From: Chersky-806 sp038252255 | Lineage (GTDB): Bacteria > Actinomycetota > Acidimicrobiia > IMCC26256 > JAENVU01 | Assembly: GCA_038252255.1 (NCBI GenBank) | Contig: JBBSAM010000008.1 | Location: 81,189-145,188, forward strand | Length of the DNA stretch: 64,000 nucleotides | Direction of reading: 5' to 3' | Shown: one piece after another, positions 33,138-41,106 of the stretch | Layout of the letters: each line of letters opens with the position of its first letter | Position numbering within the stretch: position 1 is the stretch's first letter | Translations under genes and position numbers: made by a program | Notes under the pieces: generated by a model | Database searches by the model: none | What the model saw: only the letters and a program-made list of their open reading frames with translations | What the model was told of the DNA's origin: nothing

Positions 33138-35792
33138 TTGCGATCAGACCCGAGCCCGGTCCATGCCCGTCCCGGCCGGCTGGCGCTCCACCTCCTGACG
33201 CTCGGCTGCGCGAGCACACCGGTGATCGGGCTCAGCTCGGATGAAGCTGGAAAGCGCCTGAGAACGGCGGGGCCGAACGTGCTGCCGGTCGTCCGGCCCC
33301 CGCCGCCGTGGCGACGGCTCGCGACACAGATGACCCACTTCTTCGCACTCATGCTGTGGGTCGCGGGCGTGCTCGCTTTCGTCGCCGGGCTCCCGGAGCT
33401 CGGGGCCGCGATCTTCGTCGTCATCCTCGTCAATGGCGTGTTCGCCTTCATCCAGGAGTCGCGGGCCGAGCACGCGGCGGAGAAGCTCCGTGACCTGCTT
33501 CCCCGCCGGGCCATGGTGATGCGGGACGGTCTGCCGCGGGAGGTCGACGTACGCGAGCTCGTGGTCGGCGACGTCGTGCTGCTGGCGGCCGGCGACCGGA
33601 TCTCGGCCGATCTGCGCGCGCAGACCGCGGTGGGCCTCGAAGTCGACACGTCGACGCTCACCGGCGAGAGTCAGCCGGAATCGGCCGGGCCGGGAGACGC
33701 CCTCTTCGCCGGCACGTTCGTGGTCGAGGGCGAGGCACGAGCCGACGTCGTGGCGACCGGCTCCGAGACGAGACTGGCCGAGATCGCCGGATTGACGAGC
33801 GCGGGACAACGACCCCGCGGCCCCCTGGCCAACGAGCTCGATCGTGTGGTGCGCACGATCGCCGTCATCTCGCTCGCCGTGGGCGCAGGCTTCTTCGGCA
33901 TCGCGCTCGTGATCGGCACCCCGGCGACGGACGGATTCCTCTTTGCGATCGGCGTGACCGTCGCCCTCGTGCCCGAGGGCCTCCTCCCGACCGTCACCTT
34001 GTCGCTGGCAATCGGGGCGCAACGCATGTCTCGGCAGTCGGCGCTGGTGCGGCGGCTGGAAGCCGTCGAGACGTTGGGATCGACCACGTTCATCTGCACC
34101 GACAAGACCGGGACCCTGACCCGCAACGAGATGAGCGTCGTCGAAGTCTGGACCCCGTCCGGCGCGGTGCGCGTCCGGGGCGAGGGCTACGAGCCCGAAG
34201 GGCTCGTCGACGGCGAAGCCGATGCGGTCAGTGCGGCATCCGAGGTCGCGTACGTCGCGCGGCGATGCTCGACCGGGCTGGCGATCGAGCTGGAAGGCCG
34301 TTGGGTTGCCCAGGGCGACCCGATGGAGGCCGCGCTCGACGTGCTCGACCGCCGGCTCGGCGCCACCGGCTCGGGCGAGAGCCGCGCCGAACCGGAGCGG
34401 GCCCGCTACCCGTTCGACCCTCGACGCCGGCGAATGTCCGTGTGGACCGGTGACCGGCTGCTCGTCAAGGGCGCACCGGACGCCGTGCTCCCCCGCTGCG
34501 TCGCTTCGCCCCAGGACGTCGAGCCGGTGCTCGGCAAGCTGGCCGAGCGAGGCTTGCGGGTGATCGCCGTCGCGCAACGGAACATCGGGGCCGACGAGGC
34601 CGGGCACTCCGCCGACGATGTCGAGCGGGGTCTGACCCTGTTGGGCCTCATCGGGCTCGAGGATCCCCCTCGGGCGAGTGCCGAAGCCGCGATCGCGTCC
34701 TGTCGCCGGTCCGGAATACGGATCGCGATGGTCACCGGCGATCATCCCGCGACGGCGCTGGCGATCGCGCGGGAGGTCGGGCTGGCGCACGAGGACCCGC
34801 GAGTGCTGCTCGGCTCGGAGCTGCCCGACGACGAGGAGGTGCTCGGCGCGCTGCTCGACTTCGACGGTGTGGTGGTCGCGCGGGTCGCTCCCGAAGACAA
34901 GCTCCGCATCGCCCGCGCGCTTCGGCGGCGTGGCCACGTCGTCGCGATGACGGGCGACGGTGTCAACGACGGGCCGGCCCTCCAGGCCGCGGACATCGGC
35001 ATCGCGATGGGGCGCACCGGCACGGACGTGGCACGCGAGGCCGCCGATCTGGTGCTCCTCGACGACGACTTCGCGACGATCGTCGCCGCGGTCAAGCAGG
35101 GTCGTGCGACGTTCACCAACATCCGTCGCTTCCTCACCTATCACCTGACCGACAACGTGGCCGAGCTCACTCCATTCGTGTTCTGGGCGCTCTCCGGCGG
35201 ACGCTTTCCGCTCGCGCTGACCGTGCTCCAGGTGCTCTGCCTGGACATCGGCACGGATCTGCTCCCCGCCCTCGCGCTGGGCGCCGAGCCGCCCGGGGAG
35301 CATGCGGCGGAGGGCCCACCGCTCCGGCGACACCTCCTCGACCGCGCGCTCATGGCTCGCGTCTTCGGAGTCCTCGGCCCGACGGAGGCCCTCGTCTCGA
35401 TGACCGCGTTCCTCACGACCTTTCTCCTGGCCGGCTGGCGGCCCGGAGACCACTTTCCTCCCGGGCCGCTCCTCGCCGCATCGGGCGCGGCCTTCTCGGC
35501 CGTCGTGTTCGGCCAGATCGCGACGGCTTTCGCATGCCGGAGCACCACACGGAGGCCGGGCCAACTCGGTTGGACCACGAACCCGCTGTTGCTCGTGGCC
35601 GTCGCGGTGGAGCTGCTCGCCCTCTGCGTCTTCATCCTGGTGCCGCCGATCGCGGACCTGCTCCGTCAGGCCCCCCCGACCGCCGCGGGTCTTCTGGTCG
35701 CGCTCGGTGCCATCCCGGCCGTCCTGGGCGTCGACGCACTCCACAAGGCTCGCCGCGCTGTCCGTGCCGGCCGCGCTCGAGCGCGGCCGTAG
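33138..35792 (+). CDS. P-type cation-transporting ATPase (P2-like)
   Basis: The protein (884 residues from the proposed start) has an N-terminal actuator-related segment (GLSSDEAGKRLRTAGPNVLP), the TGES motif near 180 (DTSTLTGESQPES), PEGL in the fourth membrane helix (VALVPEGLLPTV), phosphorylation site DKTGTLT near 322, KGAPD near 444 and the hinge TGDGVNDGPAL near 605. This order is that of P2-type Ca2+, Na+/K+ or H+ pumps; the ion is not certain. The start is unclear: a GTG at 32964 is in frame but would add a 58-residue low-complexity tail. TTG at 33138 has AGGTGA before it and TACCGT farther up. Divergent from the ABC genes. Confidence 0.85.
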   Translation: MRSDPSPVHARPGRLALHLLTLGCASTPVIGLSSDEAGKRLRTAGPNVLPVVRPPPPWRRLATQMTHFFALMLWVAGVLAFVAGLPELGAAIFVVILVNGVFAFIQESRAEHAAEKLRDLLPRRAMVMRDGLPREVDVRELVVGDVVLLAAGDRISADLRAQTAVGLEVDTSTLTGESQPESAGPGDALFAGTFVVEGEARADVVATGSETRLAEIAGLTSAGQRPRGPLANELDRVVRTIAVISLAVGAGFFGIALVIGTPATDGFLFAIGVTVALVPEGLLPTVTLSLAIGAQRMSRQSALVRRLEAVETLGSTTFICTDKTGTLTRNEMSVVEVWTPSGAVRVRGEGYEPEGLVDGEADAVSAASEVAYVARRCSTGLAIELEGRWVAQGDPMEAALDVLDRRLGATGSGESRAEPERARYPFDPRRRRMSVWTGDRLLVKGAPDAVLPRCVASPQDVEPVLGKLAERGLRVIAVAQRNIGADEAGHSADDVERGLTLLGLIGLEDPPRASAEAAIASCRRSGIRIAMVTGDHPATALAIAREVGLAHEDPRVLLGSELPDDEEVLGALLDFDGVVVARVAPEDKLRIARALRRRGHVVAMTGDGVNDGPALQAADIGIAMGRTGTDVAREAADLVLLDDDFATIVAAVKQGRATFTNIRRFLTYHLTDNVAELTPFVFWALSGGRFPLALTVLQVLCLDIGTDLLPALALGAEPPGEHAAEGPPLRRHLLDRALMARVFGVLGPTEALVSMTAFLTTFLLAGWRPGDHFPPGPLLAASGAAFSAVVFGQIATAFACRSTTRRPGQLGWTTNPLLLVAVAVELLALCVFILVPPIADLLRQAPPTAAGLLVALGAIPAVLGVDALHKARRAVRAGRARARP

Positions 35793-35887
35793 GGAGCGGG
35801 CTGCGAACCTGCCCCCTCGCTCTCTGTACGTCAGATCCCGAGACGCCGTACGCTGCGAGCCGAGGGTCATCTCCGGGGGGAGCCGCG

Positions 35888-37525
35888 ATGCGCCGATGGA
35901 CGAGAAGGCTCGCGATCGCGAGCTTCGTGGTCGCGATGGTGGGGGCGAGCGCCGCGAGCCCCACCGCGGGTGCCGAAGAGGGGCACAGCCACGAGCACGA
36001 TCGACCTCGGGTGCTGCTCGTCGGGACGTGGCACCATCGCTCCGGGCGCTACTCCTCTATCCAGGCGGCCGTCGACGCGGCCCGACCGGGCGACTGGGTC
36101 CTCGTCGCGCCGGGCGACTACCACGAACGGGCCGACCACAGCAACGACGGGCAGGCCGACGACGCGACCGGCGGCGTGATGATCACCAAGCCGGGCATCC
36201 ACGTGCGGGGCATGGACCGCAATCGGGTCGTCGTCGACGGCACCCTCCCCGGGTCGTCACGCTGCGCGTCGTCACTCGCCGAGCAGGACCCCGGGCCGAC
36301 ACGCTCGGACGGGTCTACCGCCGGACGGAACGGGATCGAGGTGTACAAGGCCTCCGGCGTCAGCATCGAGAACCTCACCGTCTGCAACTTCCTGCGGTCC
36401 GGCGGTGGCGGCAACGAGATCTGGTTCAACGGCGGCGACGGGAGCGGGACGACCGGTCTGGACAGCTACATGGGTGCTTACCTGTCGGCCACGTCGACGC
36501 ATTTCGCGTCGGGCGCGCTCGAGGCCGAGTACGGCCTGTTCGCGAGCAACGTGAACGGTCCCGGGGCGATGGTTCACACCTACGCGAGCAACATGGCCGA
36601 CTCCGGGTACTACATCGGGGCCTGCCCGGATTGTCTGTCGTGGCTGGTGGATGCCCACGCCCAGAACAACGCGCTCGGGTACTCCGGCACGAACTCGGGC
36701 GGCCGGCTCGTCGTCGCATTCTCGGAGTGGGATCACAACAAGACCGGGATCTCCACGAACAGCCAGAACAATGACGACGCACCTTCGCCGCAGGACGGCT
36801 CCTGCCCGAACGGGGCGCCGGGCCCGCGCGGCACCGGGTCCTGCACGTTGTTCCTCGGCAACTGGATCCACGACAACAACAACCCGGACGTTCCCGGTTC
36901 CGGGACGGCGGAGCTCGGGCCCGTGGGCACGGGCATGGTGCTGTCCGGCGGCCGCCACGACACGATCCAGGACAATCGAGTCGAGCGCAACGGCGCGTGG
37001 GGGCTGCTCCTCGTGCCGTTCCCGGACACCGGCACCCCGCCACCGGTTGCCAATTGCGCGGGCGGCGTGAAGGACCCGGGTGGTCTCCTCGGCGCACTCG
37101 GCGTCACCTGCTACTTCGACGACTTCGGCAACGAGGTGGTCGGCAACACCCTGCGCGACAACGGTGGCTTCGGCAACGAGACGAACGGAGACCTCGCCGA
37201 GATCAGCGACCTGAACACCCCCGGCAACTGCTGGCACGACAACGTCGACCCGAACGGAGTCACCAGCGCACCAGCGGATCTCCAGACGACACACGCGACC
37301 TGTGGGGTGGCGAATCAAGGAGCCGGGCTCACGGACCCGCTCTCGCTGCAGGTGATCTGCGACACCGAGGCCTTCGGCCCGTGCCCACCGACCGCAGGTC
37401 AGTCCTATCCTCGTCGAACCGCGGTGGCGCTCACTCCCCTTCCCGACCAGCCGTCCATGCCCGATCCGTGCGCCGGAGTGCCGCGCAACGACTGGTGCAC
37501 ACGCCGGCACGGCTCATGGCACTGA
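35888..37525 (+). CDS. Secreted right-handed beta-helix (pectate-lyase-like) protein
   Basis: The 545-residue protein has a signal peptide (IASFVVAMVGASAASPTAGA, about 9-28), a His/Glu-rich mature start (EEGHSHEHDRP) and a parallel beta-helix body. The coil repeats begin with SIQAAVDAARPGDWVLVAPGDYHE, PGIHVRGMDRNRVVVDG and SIENLTVCNF, then run to LSGGRHDTIQDNRVERNG and GNEVVGNTLRDNG. This resembles polysaccharide lyases, NosD-like and plectin-type repeat proteins; no catalytic triad can be fixed. Cysteine pairs (CPDCLSW, CASS) suggest disulfides. GGGGGAG lies before the ATG. It is a single gene convergent with the K+ channel. Confidence 0.8.
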   Translation: MRRWTRRLAIASFVVAMVGASAASPTAGAEEGHSHEHDRPRVLLVGTWHHRSGRYSSIQAAVDAARPGDWVLVAPGDYHERADHSNDGQADDATGGVMITKPGIHVRGMDRNRVVVDGTLPGSSRCASSLAEQDPGPTRSDGSTAGRNGIEVYKASGVSIENLTVCNFLRSGGGGNEIWFNGGDGSGTTGLDSYMGAYLSATSTHFASGALEAEYGLFASNVNGPGAMVHTYASNMADSGYYIGACPDCLSWLVDAHAQNNALGYSGTNSGGRLVVAFSEWDHNKTGISTNSQNNDDAPSPQDGSCPNGAPGPRGTGSCTLFLGNWIHDNNNPDVPGSGTAELGPVGTGMVLSGGRHDTIQDNRVERNGAWGLLLVPFPDTGTPPPVANCAGGVKDPGGLLGALGVTCYFDDFGNEVVGNTLRDNGGFGNETNGDLAEISDLNTPGNCWHDNVDPNGVTSAPADLQTTHATCGVANQGAGLTDPLSLQVICDTEAFGPCPPTAGQSYPRRTAVALTPLPDQPSMPDPCAGVPRNDWCTRRHGSWH

Positions 37526-37532
37526 ATCACCC

Positions 37533-37546
37533 CCCGGGCGCCCGGG
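37533..37546. terminator. Palindrome between convergent genes
   Basis: CCCGGGCGCCCGGG is a perfect palindrome in the 67-bp gap that separates the beta-helix gene stop (37525) from the K+ channel stop (37593). It can act as a bidirectional hairpin terminator; there is no U-tract. Confidence 0.4.
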
Positions 37547-37592
37547 CACAGGCCGCCGAACCCGTCACCGGCTCGGGGCGTCCCGGCTCGCG

Positions 37593-38597
37593 TCAAGCGC
37601 GAGTCTCGACCGCGCGACTGAGCGCCTCGAGCTCCGTGGACGTGCCGATCGCGATCAGGACCTGGCCCTGCTGAATCGTCGTATCGGGCGAAGGGTTGGT
37701 GGCGAAGGTGCCGTCCAGCTCGCGCAGCGCGAGGACGAGAGCCCCCGTACGGTCGCGCAGCTGGGCGGAGCGGATGGTCTCGCCGGCAATTGCCGAGCCG
37801 TCCGGGACGGCCACCTCCTCGAGCCGGAACTCGAGGTCACGATCGTGCATGACCACGTCGAGGAACTCGGTTACGTGGGGCTGGAGCACGAACGCGGCGA
37901 TGCGGGCGCCCCCGATGCTCTGCGGATTCACGACCCGGTCCGCCCCTGCCCGCCGCAGCTTCTCCTCACTCGCCTCGACGCGGGCGCGGGCGACGATGAA
38001 CAGATCCGGACGGAGGGCCCGCGCGGACACGGTCACGAACAGATTGCCGGCGTCGGTATCGAGGGCTGCGACGAGGGCTCGGGCATGTGCGACCCCGGCC
38101 TGCTCGAGCACGCGGTCCTCGGTCGCGTCGCCGAGGACCGACGCCCACGAGCCGTTGCCGAACCGCGATGGGTCCAGGTCCACCGCGACGAGCTCCATCC
38201 CTGATGCCGTGAGCTCCTCTGCGATGGCCCGGCCCACCCGCCCCCAGCCGCAGACGATCACGTGCCCGCGCATCGCGTCGATCTGTCGCTCCATCCGGCG
38301 CCTCCCGAGCAGCTCCATGAGATCGCCCTCGATGAGCGACTCGAGCACCACGCTGAACGTATACAGCGCAGTGCCGACACCGAACAAGATGAGCACGATC
38401 GTGAAGATCTTCCCGGCGTCGTCGAGCGGCCGCACCTCGCGGAACCCGACGGTCGCCACTGTCGTCACGGTCTGATAGGCGGCGTCCAACACCGAGAACC
38501 CGAGCGCGACGTAGCCGATCGTGCCCACGACGAAGACGGTGAGCAGCAGCGTCAGCGCGAGCGGCAACCGCGACTGCCCCGTCACTGATGTCCTCAC
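37593..38597 (-). CDS. Two-TM potassium channel with RCK/TrkA-N domain
   Basis: The 334-residue protein has membrane segments near 13-33 and 62-85, with a pore loop TVTTVATVGFREV (about 43-55) between them. The usual K+ filter is TVGYG; here it is TVGF with Arg-Glu after it. The RCK/TrkA-N domain follows (GHVIVCGWGRVGRAIAEEL near 110-128, VLGDATEDRVLEQAGV, then a TrkA-C module near 240-330). This is the MthK-like plan: a K+ channel gated by a ligand bound to the RCK ring. The altered filter may change selectivity. It stands alone on the minus strand. Confidence 0.85.
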   Translation of the reverse strand: MRTSVTGQSRLPLALTLLLTVFVVGTIGYVALGFSVLDAAYQTVTTVATVGFREVRPLDDAGKIFTIVLILFGVGTALYTFSVVLESLIEGDLMELLGRRRMERQIDAMRGHVIVCGWGRVGRAIAEELTASGMELVAVDLDPSRFGNGSWASVLGDATEDRVLEQAGVAHARALVAALDTDAGNLFVTVSARALRPDLFIVARARVEASEEKLRRAGADRVVNPQSIGGARIAAFVLQPHVTEFLDVVMHDRDLEFRLEEVAVPDGSAIAGETIRSAQLRDRTGALVLALRELDGTFATNPSPDTTIQQGQVLIAIGTSTELEALSRAVETRA

Positions 38598-38669
38598 CCG
38601 TCATTCCCCATGCGCAAGTGCTGAGCCTACGGAACAACGGGCCGGCCGGCCGACGAGGCGCGCTTGAGA

Positions 38670-39128
38670 TCAGTGCGCTCGACGAGAGGCGCCGCGCAAT
38701 TCGCCTGAAGTAGGCGTCGTGGTCGGGCTCCACTCAGTGTCGAGCAGGCGCCGGGCGAGGATCGCTGCGGTCTTCGCGGCATGCGCCTTTGCCAGCTCTG
38801 CCTGCGGGCCCTTCCATCGGCCGTCGACGGACGCGACGAAGAGGTGGTACCACCGTTCGAAGAGCTCGAGTCGAAGCGGCTCGAGGCCGTGCACGTACCG
38901 GTGAGCAGCCAGGATCGCGCCGTCGTAGCCCGCTTCACCGAGCAGCACCTGGCTCCAGTAGTCGATCAGCCTCGGTATGTGGACGGCCCAATCCACCTCC
39001 GCGATCTCTCCGAAGACGGGACCGAGAAGATCGTCGAGCGCGACTTCCCGGTAGAAGTGGATGACGAGATCGTGGATCTCTGCTCGCGTCTCGAGGTCGC
39101 GAGCTCGGAGACGCCGACTGTCACGCAT
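38670..39128 (-). CDS. Truncated hemoglobin, group III-like
   Basis: A 152-residue protein with globin helices: EIHDLVIHFYREVALDDLLGPVF (about 15-37), WAVHIPRLIDYWSQVLLGEAGYDGAILAAHRYVHGLEPLRLELFERWYHLF (about 45-95). The proximal His is in AAHRYVH or HGLEP and the Phe-Tyr pair YHLF is typical of the group. Group III truncated globins bind O2 or NO in cells. Start ATG 39128 is preferred since globin helix A follows; no signal peptide. Upstream, a cysteine-type regulator and a nitrite-reductase relic hint at nitrogen-oxide chemistry. Confidence 0.75.
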   Translation of the reverse strand: MRDSRRLRARDLETRAEIHDLVIHFYREVALDDLLGPVFGEIAEVDWAVHIPRLIDYWSQVLLGEAGYDGAILAAHRYVHGLEPLRLELFERWYHLFVASVDGRWKGPQAELAKAHAAKTAAILARRLLDTEWSPTTTPTSGELRGASRRAH

Positions 39129-39281
39129 GGGCAACACCCCGTACCGGCGAGCTGACGTGCATGCCTCCCAACTCCTTCCAGCGTGACTCGAGCAGAGCCG
39201 GTCGGCCAGAACCGTGACGTCTACCGCGAGGGCCACTACGCGCTCCGACCTGAAGCGACCCACGGTGGTCGCGGACCCTTG
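39129..39281. other. Intergenic stretch upstream of the globin gene
   Basis: The 322-bp space between the globin start (39128) and the regulator stop (39451) has no intact gene. This first part shows no recognisable feature and should hold the globin promoter; the second part (39282-39443) is the multicopper-oxidase relic. Confidence 0.5.
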
Positions 39282-39443
39282 ACCTCCGGCCGGCACAAGG
39301 TGGCTTCGTCGAGTCACGCTCGAGAAGCCGGGCGCCTATCCGTTCATCACCCACAAGCTCGCCGATGTGGGCAAGGGCGCACTCGGGCTGTTCCAGGCCG
39401 GCGAACCGAGCCTCGAGGCAGGCGGGGGACACCCCGGTCGCTG
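39282..39443 (+). pseudogene. Relic of a multicopper oxidase/copper nitrite reductase C-terminus
   Basis: The plus strand reads PAQGGFVE (39290-39313), then, after a one-base frameshift, TLEKPGAYPFITHKLADVGKGALGLFQAGE and a stop at 39441-39443. The pattern PAQGG.VE.TL..PG.YPF.TH...D..KGA.G.. is the C-terminal end of the second cupredoxin domain of NirK and related multicopper oxidases, including the type 1 copper His (TH). The rest of the gene is gone. It is seen directly as a short broken frame; the family call comes from memory of the motif. It lies in the promoter region of the globin gene. Confidence 0.65.
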
Positions 39444-39450
39444 ACGGAGC

Positions 39451-40122
39451 TCACTCGCCGGCGCTCTCGGCTTCGAGATGCATCCGGAGGCGACAGTTGG
39501 CACGGCGAGGATCGTGCGCGACGAGCTCGTCGACGACGAGACGGTCACCCGAGCGCTCTGCAACTCCCTCGGCGATGCCCAGATGAAGATCGCAGATGGT
39601 GTCCGGGTCGGCGAGCACTGCCGACGCGAATGGACAGTTGCGCAGCACCACGTCGACCCGCCGACCGCGCGCGCTGCGGAGCTCGGGCTCGAATCCCTGG
39701 CGCTCCATCACGTCCACGACAAGCGATACCGGATCATCGCCGGCTCCCGGGCTTTGTCGTGGGCTGCCCACCGACCGCTTGCCGACCTCGAAGGCCGAGT
39801 CACCAGTTCGGAGGATCTCTGCGAGGAGCACGCTCAGACGCTCGTACGGCCCCGTGACCCCCCAGCGGCTCTCCGCACCAGGGTCCAGCCGGTAGAGAAG
39901 CTTCGGCCGTCCGCGCCGGCCGCCCGACGCATGGTCCTCGGTCACGAGCCCTGCATTCACGAGCTTCGCCAGGTGCTGTCGGATCGCGTTGTGATTCAAG
40001 CCGAGGTGCTCGGTGAGCTCCGCGATGTCGACCGGCCGCGTCGCGTCAGCGATGTACTCGAAGATGGAGTGCCGGGTGGGGTCGCCGAGAGCTCGGGCCT
40101 GCTCCTGGAGCGTCGTCATCAC
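39451..40122 (-). CDS. SufR-like winged-helix regulator with C-terminal cysteines
   Basis: The 223-residue protein has an ArsR/DeoR-like winged helix (about 5-75: LGDPTRHSIFEYIADATRPVDIAELTEHLGLNHNAIRQHLAKLVNAGLV) and a C-terminal region with three cysteines, NCPF (about 162), ICDLH (about 176) and NCRLRM (about 208). That layout resembles SufR/COG2345 regulators, which bind an Fe-S cluster and respond to iron, oxygen or NO. It ends 322 bp upstream of the globin gene on the same strand; a dyad shared with the next gene's promoter lies before it. Regulation by Fe-S is family inference. Confidence 0.75.
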   Translation of the reverse strand: MMTTLQEQARALGDPTRHSIFEYIADATRPVDIAELTEHLGLNHNAIRQHLAKLVNAGLVTEDHASGGRRGRPKLLYRLDPGAESRWGVTGPYERLSVLLAEILRTGDSAFEVGKRSVGSPRQSPGAGDDPVSLVVDVMERQGFEPELRSARGRRVDVVLRNCPFASAVLADPDTICDLHLGIAEGVAERSGDRLVVDELVAHDPRRANCRLRMHLEAESAGE

Positions 40123-40153
40123 TCACCGTGCCTCTGAGTCAGTCTTTTGTCCG

Positions 40154-40166
40154 CTCTAGTCTAGAG
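40154..40166. promoter_or_regulatory. Dyad upstream of the SufR-like gene
   Basis: CTCTAG-T-CTAGAG is a perfect 6-bp inverted repeat, 32 nt before the start of the regulator gene. A TAGACT -10-like sequence on the minus strand overlaps it, so the protein could repress itself. Confidence 0.5.
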
Positions 40167-40188
40167 AAAACATGGCGTCCCGGCGCCT

Positions 40189-40542
40189 TCACGGGACGAG
40201 TTCGACGATTCGCCGTGTCGCGCGCTGCTCCGCGAGGTGAGCCTGAACCTCTTCGAGCGACCGTCCGAGCGGGACGTGATCGAGCAGCTCGATCAGCGCA
40301 TTGATCGGGACCTCATCGGTCGCCAGCCGCCGCAGCGACGCACCAAACTGGGCCAAGAGATGCCCACCGGCGATCTCGTGAATCGAGACGGACACCTGCG
40401 CCCGGTCGGGCACGCGTGCCAGTCCATCGTCGGCGAAGCAGACGAGCCGCACGCCGTCAACGGCGTAGCGCACCGGGTGGGTCGCGCCGGCGGCTGTCAC
40501 CCAGGCGGTGTGATGGCTGGTGGCGGCTGCAGGCAGTGGCAT
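40189..40542 (-). CDS. Flavin-reductase/PPOX-like split-barrel protein (possible)
   Basis: The 117-residue protein begins MPLPAAATSHHTAWVTAAGATHPVRYAVDGVRLVCFADDGLARVPDRAQVSVSIHEI and ends with a helical EEVQAHLAEQRATRRIVELVP. The first half, with alternating strands and a GVRLVCF.DDGLA loop, resembles the pyridoxamine 5'-phosphate oxidase-like FMN-binding barrel; the second half is not recognised. The start is ATG 40542 with GAGG 7 nt upstream; a TTG six bases earlier is also in frame. It is probably transcribed from a dyad-containing promoter near 40563. The call is tentative. Confidence 0.5.
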   Translation of the reverse strand: MPLPAAATSHHTAWVTAAGATHPVRYAVDGVRLVCFADDGLARVPDRAQVSVSIHEIAGGHLLAQFGASLRRLATDEVPINALIELLDHVPLGRSLEEVQAHLAEQRATRRIVELVP

Positions 40543-40562
40543 GGTCAACCTCGTGTCCTTCG

Positions 40563-40588
40563 TTATTTCCAGTCTATACTAGAGATAA
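40563..40588. promoter_or_regulatory. Dyad operator upstream of the PPOX-like gene
   Basis: TTATTTCCAGT (40563-40573) faces ACTAGAGATAA (40578-40588) with 9 of 11 pairs, across CTAT. It shares TCTCTAG with the dyad at 40154-40166, so both may be bound by the same regulator. Confidence 0.5.
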
Positions 40589-40649
40589 TCACCAACCTCT
40601 GCCGGGGCCGCCTTCAAGCGGTCGGCCTCCTCCGTCGAGGAGATCGTCT

Positions 40650-41078
40650 TCACCGCGTCGGCGTTCGAACCTGCGTCGACCAGGTCCCGAGAAGCAGGCC
40701 CGCCTTCAGGCGCTCCAGCTCTTCCAGGTGGCGATGGCTGAGCCGCGCCAGCTTGCGCCTCCCCGCGACCGTGAGCCTCAGGCGGACACAACGATGATCG
40801 AGCGGGTCCTGGACCCGCCGGACCAGGCCGGCTTCTGCGGCGCGATCGACGAGGCCGACGGCACTGTGGTGCCGGAGCAGGAGCGAGGCAGCAACGTCGC
40901 CGACGGTCGGCCCTCGCCGATCGGGCGCGCCGCGCACTGCGAGCAGGAGCTGATGCTGCGCAGTGGTGATCCCAAGGGCCTCAGCCTGTTCCTCGCTCCA
41001 ACGGAGGAAGCGGCGCAGCTCCGTCCGGAACGCCAGGAGCCGCTGATAGTCAGAGTCCGAGAAGTCGTCAATCGTCAT
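40650..41078 (-). CDS. MarR-family regulator
   Basis: The 142-residue protein has the MarR winged helix: ELRRFLRWSEEQAEALGITTAQHQLLLAVRG (about 20-50), TVGDVAASLLLRHHSAVGLVDRAAEAGLVRRVQDPLDHRCVRLRLTVAGRRKL (about 58-110), with the wing at QDPLDHRCVRL. The dimerising helices follow. It is divergent from the ClC gene; a perfect 7-bp dyad overlaps both starts, so it likely represses both. The MarR class commonly senses phenolics or disulfide stress; the lone Cys in the wing is notable but not shown to matter. Confidence 0.85.
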   Translation of the reverse strand: MTIDDFSDSDYQRLLAFRTELRRFLRWSEEQAEALGITTAQHQLLLAVRGAPDRRGPTVGDVAASLLLRHHSAVGLVDRAAEAGLVRRVQDPLDHRCVRLRLTVAGRRKLARLSHRHLEELERLKAGLLLGTWSTQVRTPTR

Positions 41079-41086
41079 GGCAGTTA

Positions 41087-41101
41087 GATCGTATTACGAT
41101 C
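41087..41101. promoter_or_regulatory. MarR operator over the divergent marR/ClC starts
   Basis: GATCGTA-T-TACGATC is a perfect 7-bp inverted repeat. It overlaps the TACGAT -10 (41095-41100) of the ClC gene and the -10 region of marR, so binding blocks both promoters. Confidence 0.65.
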
Positions 41102-41106
41102 CTTTC

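Noticed and set aside
33144..35870. 908-residue minus-strand open frame
   Set aside because: Antisense shadow of the P-type ATPase, which has DKTGTLT and TGDGVNDGP; the antisense product is Arg/Glu-rich without motifs.
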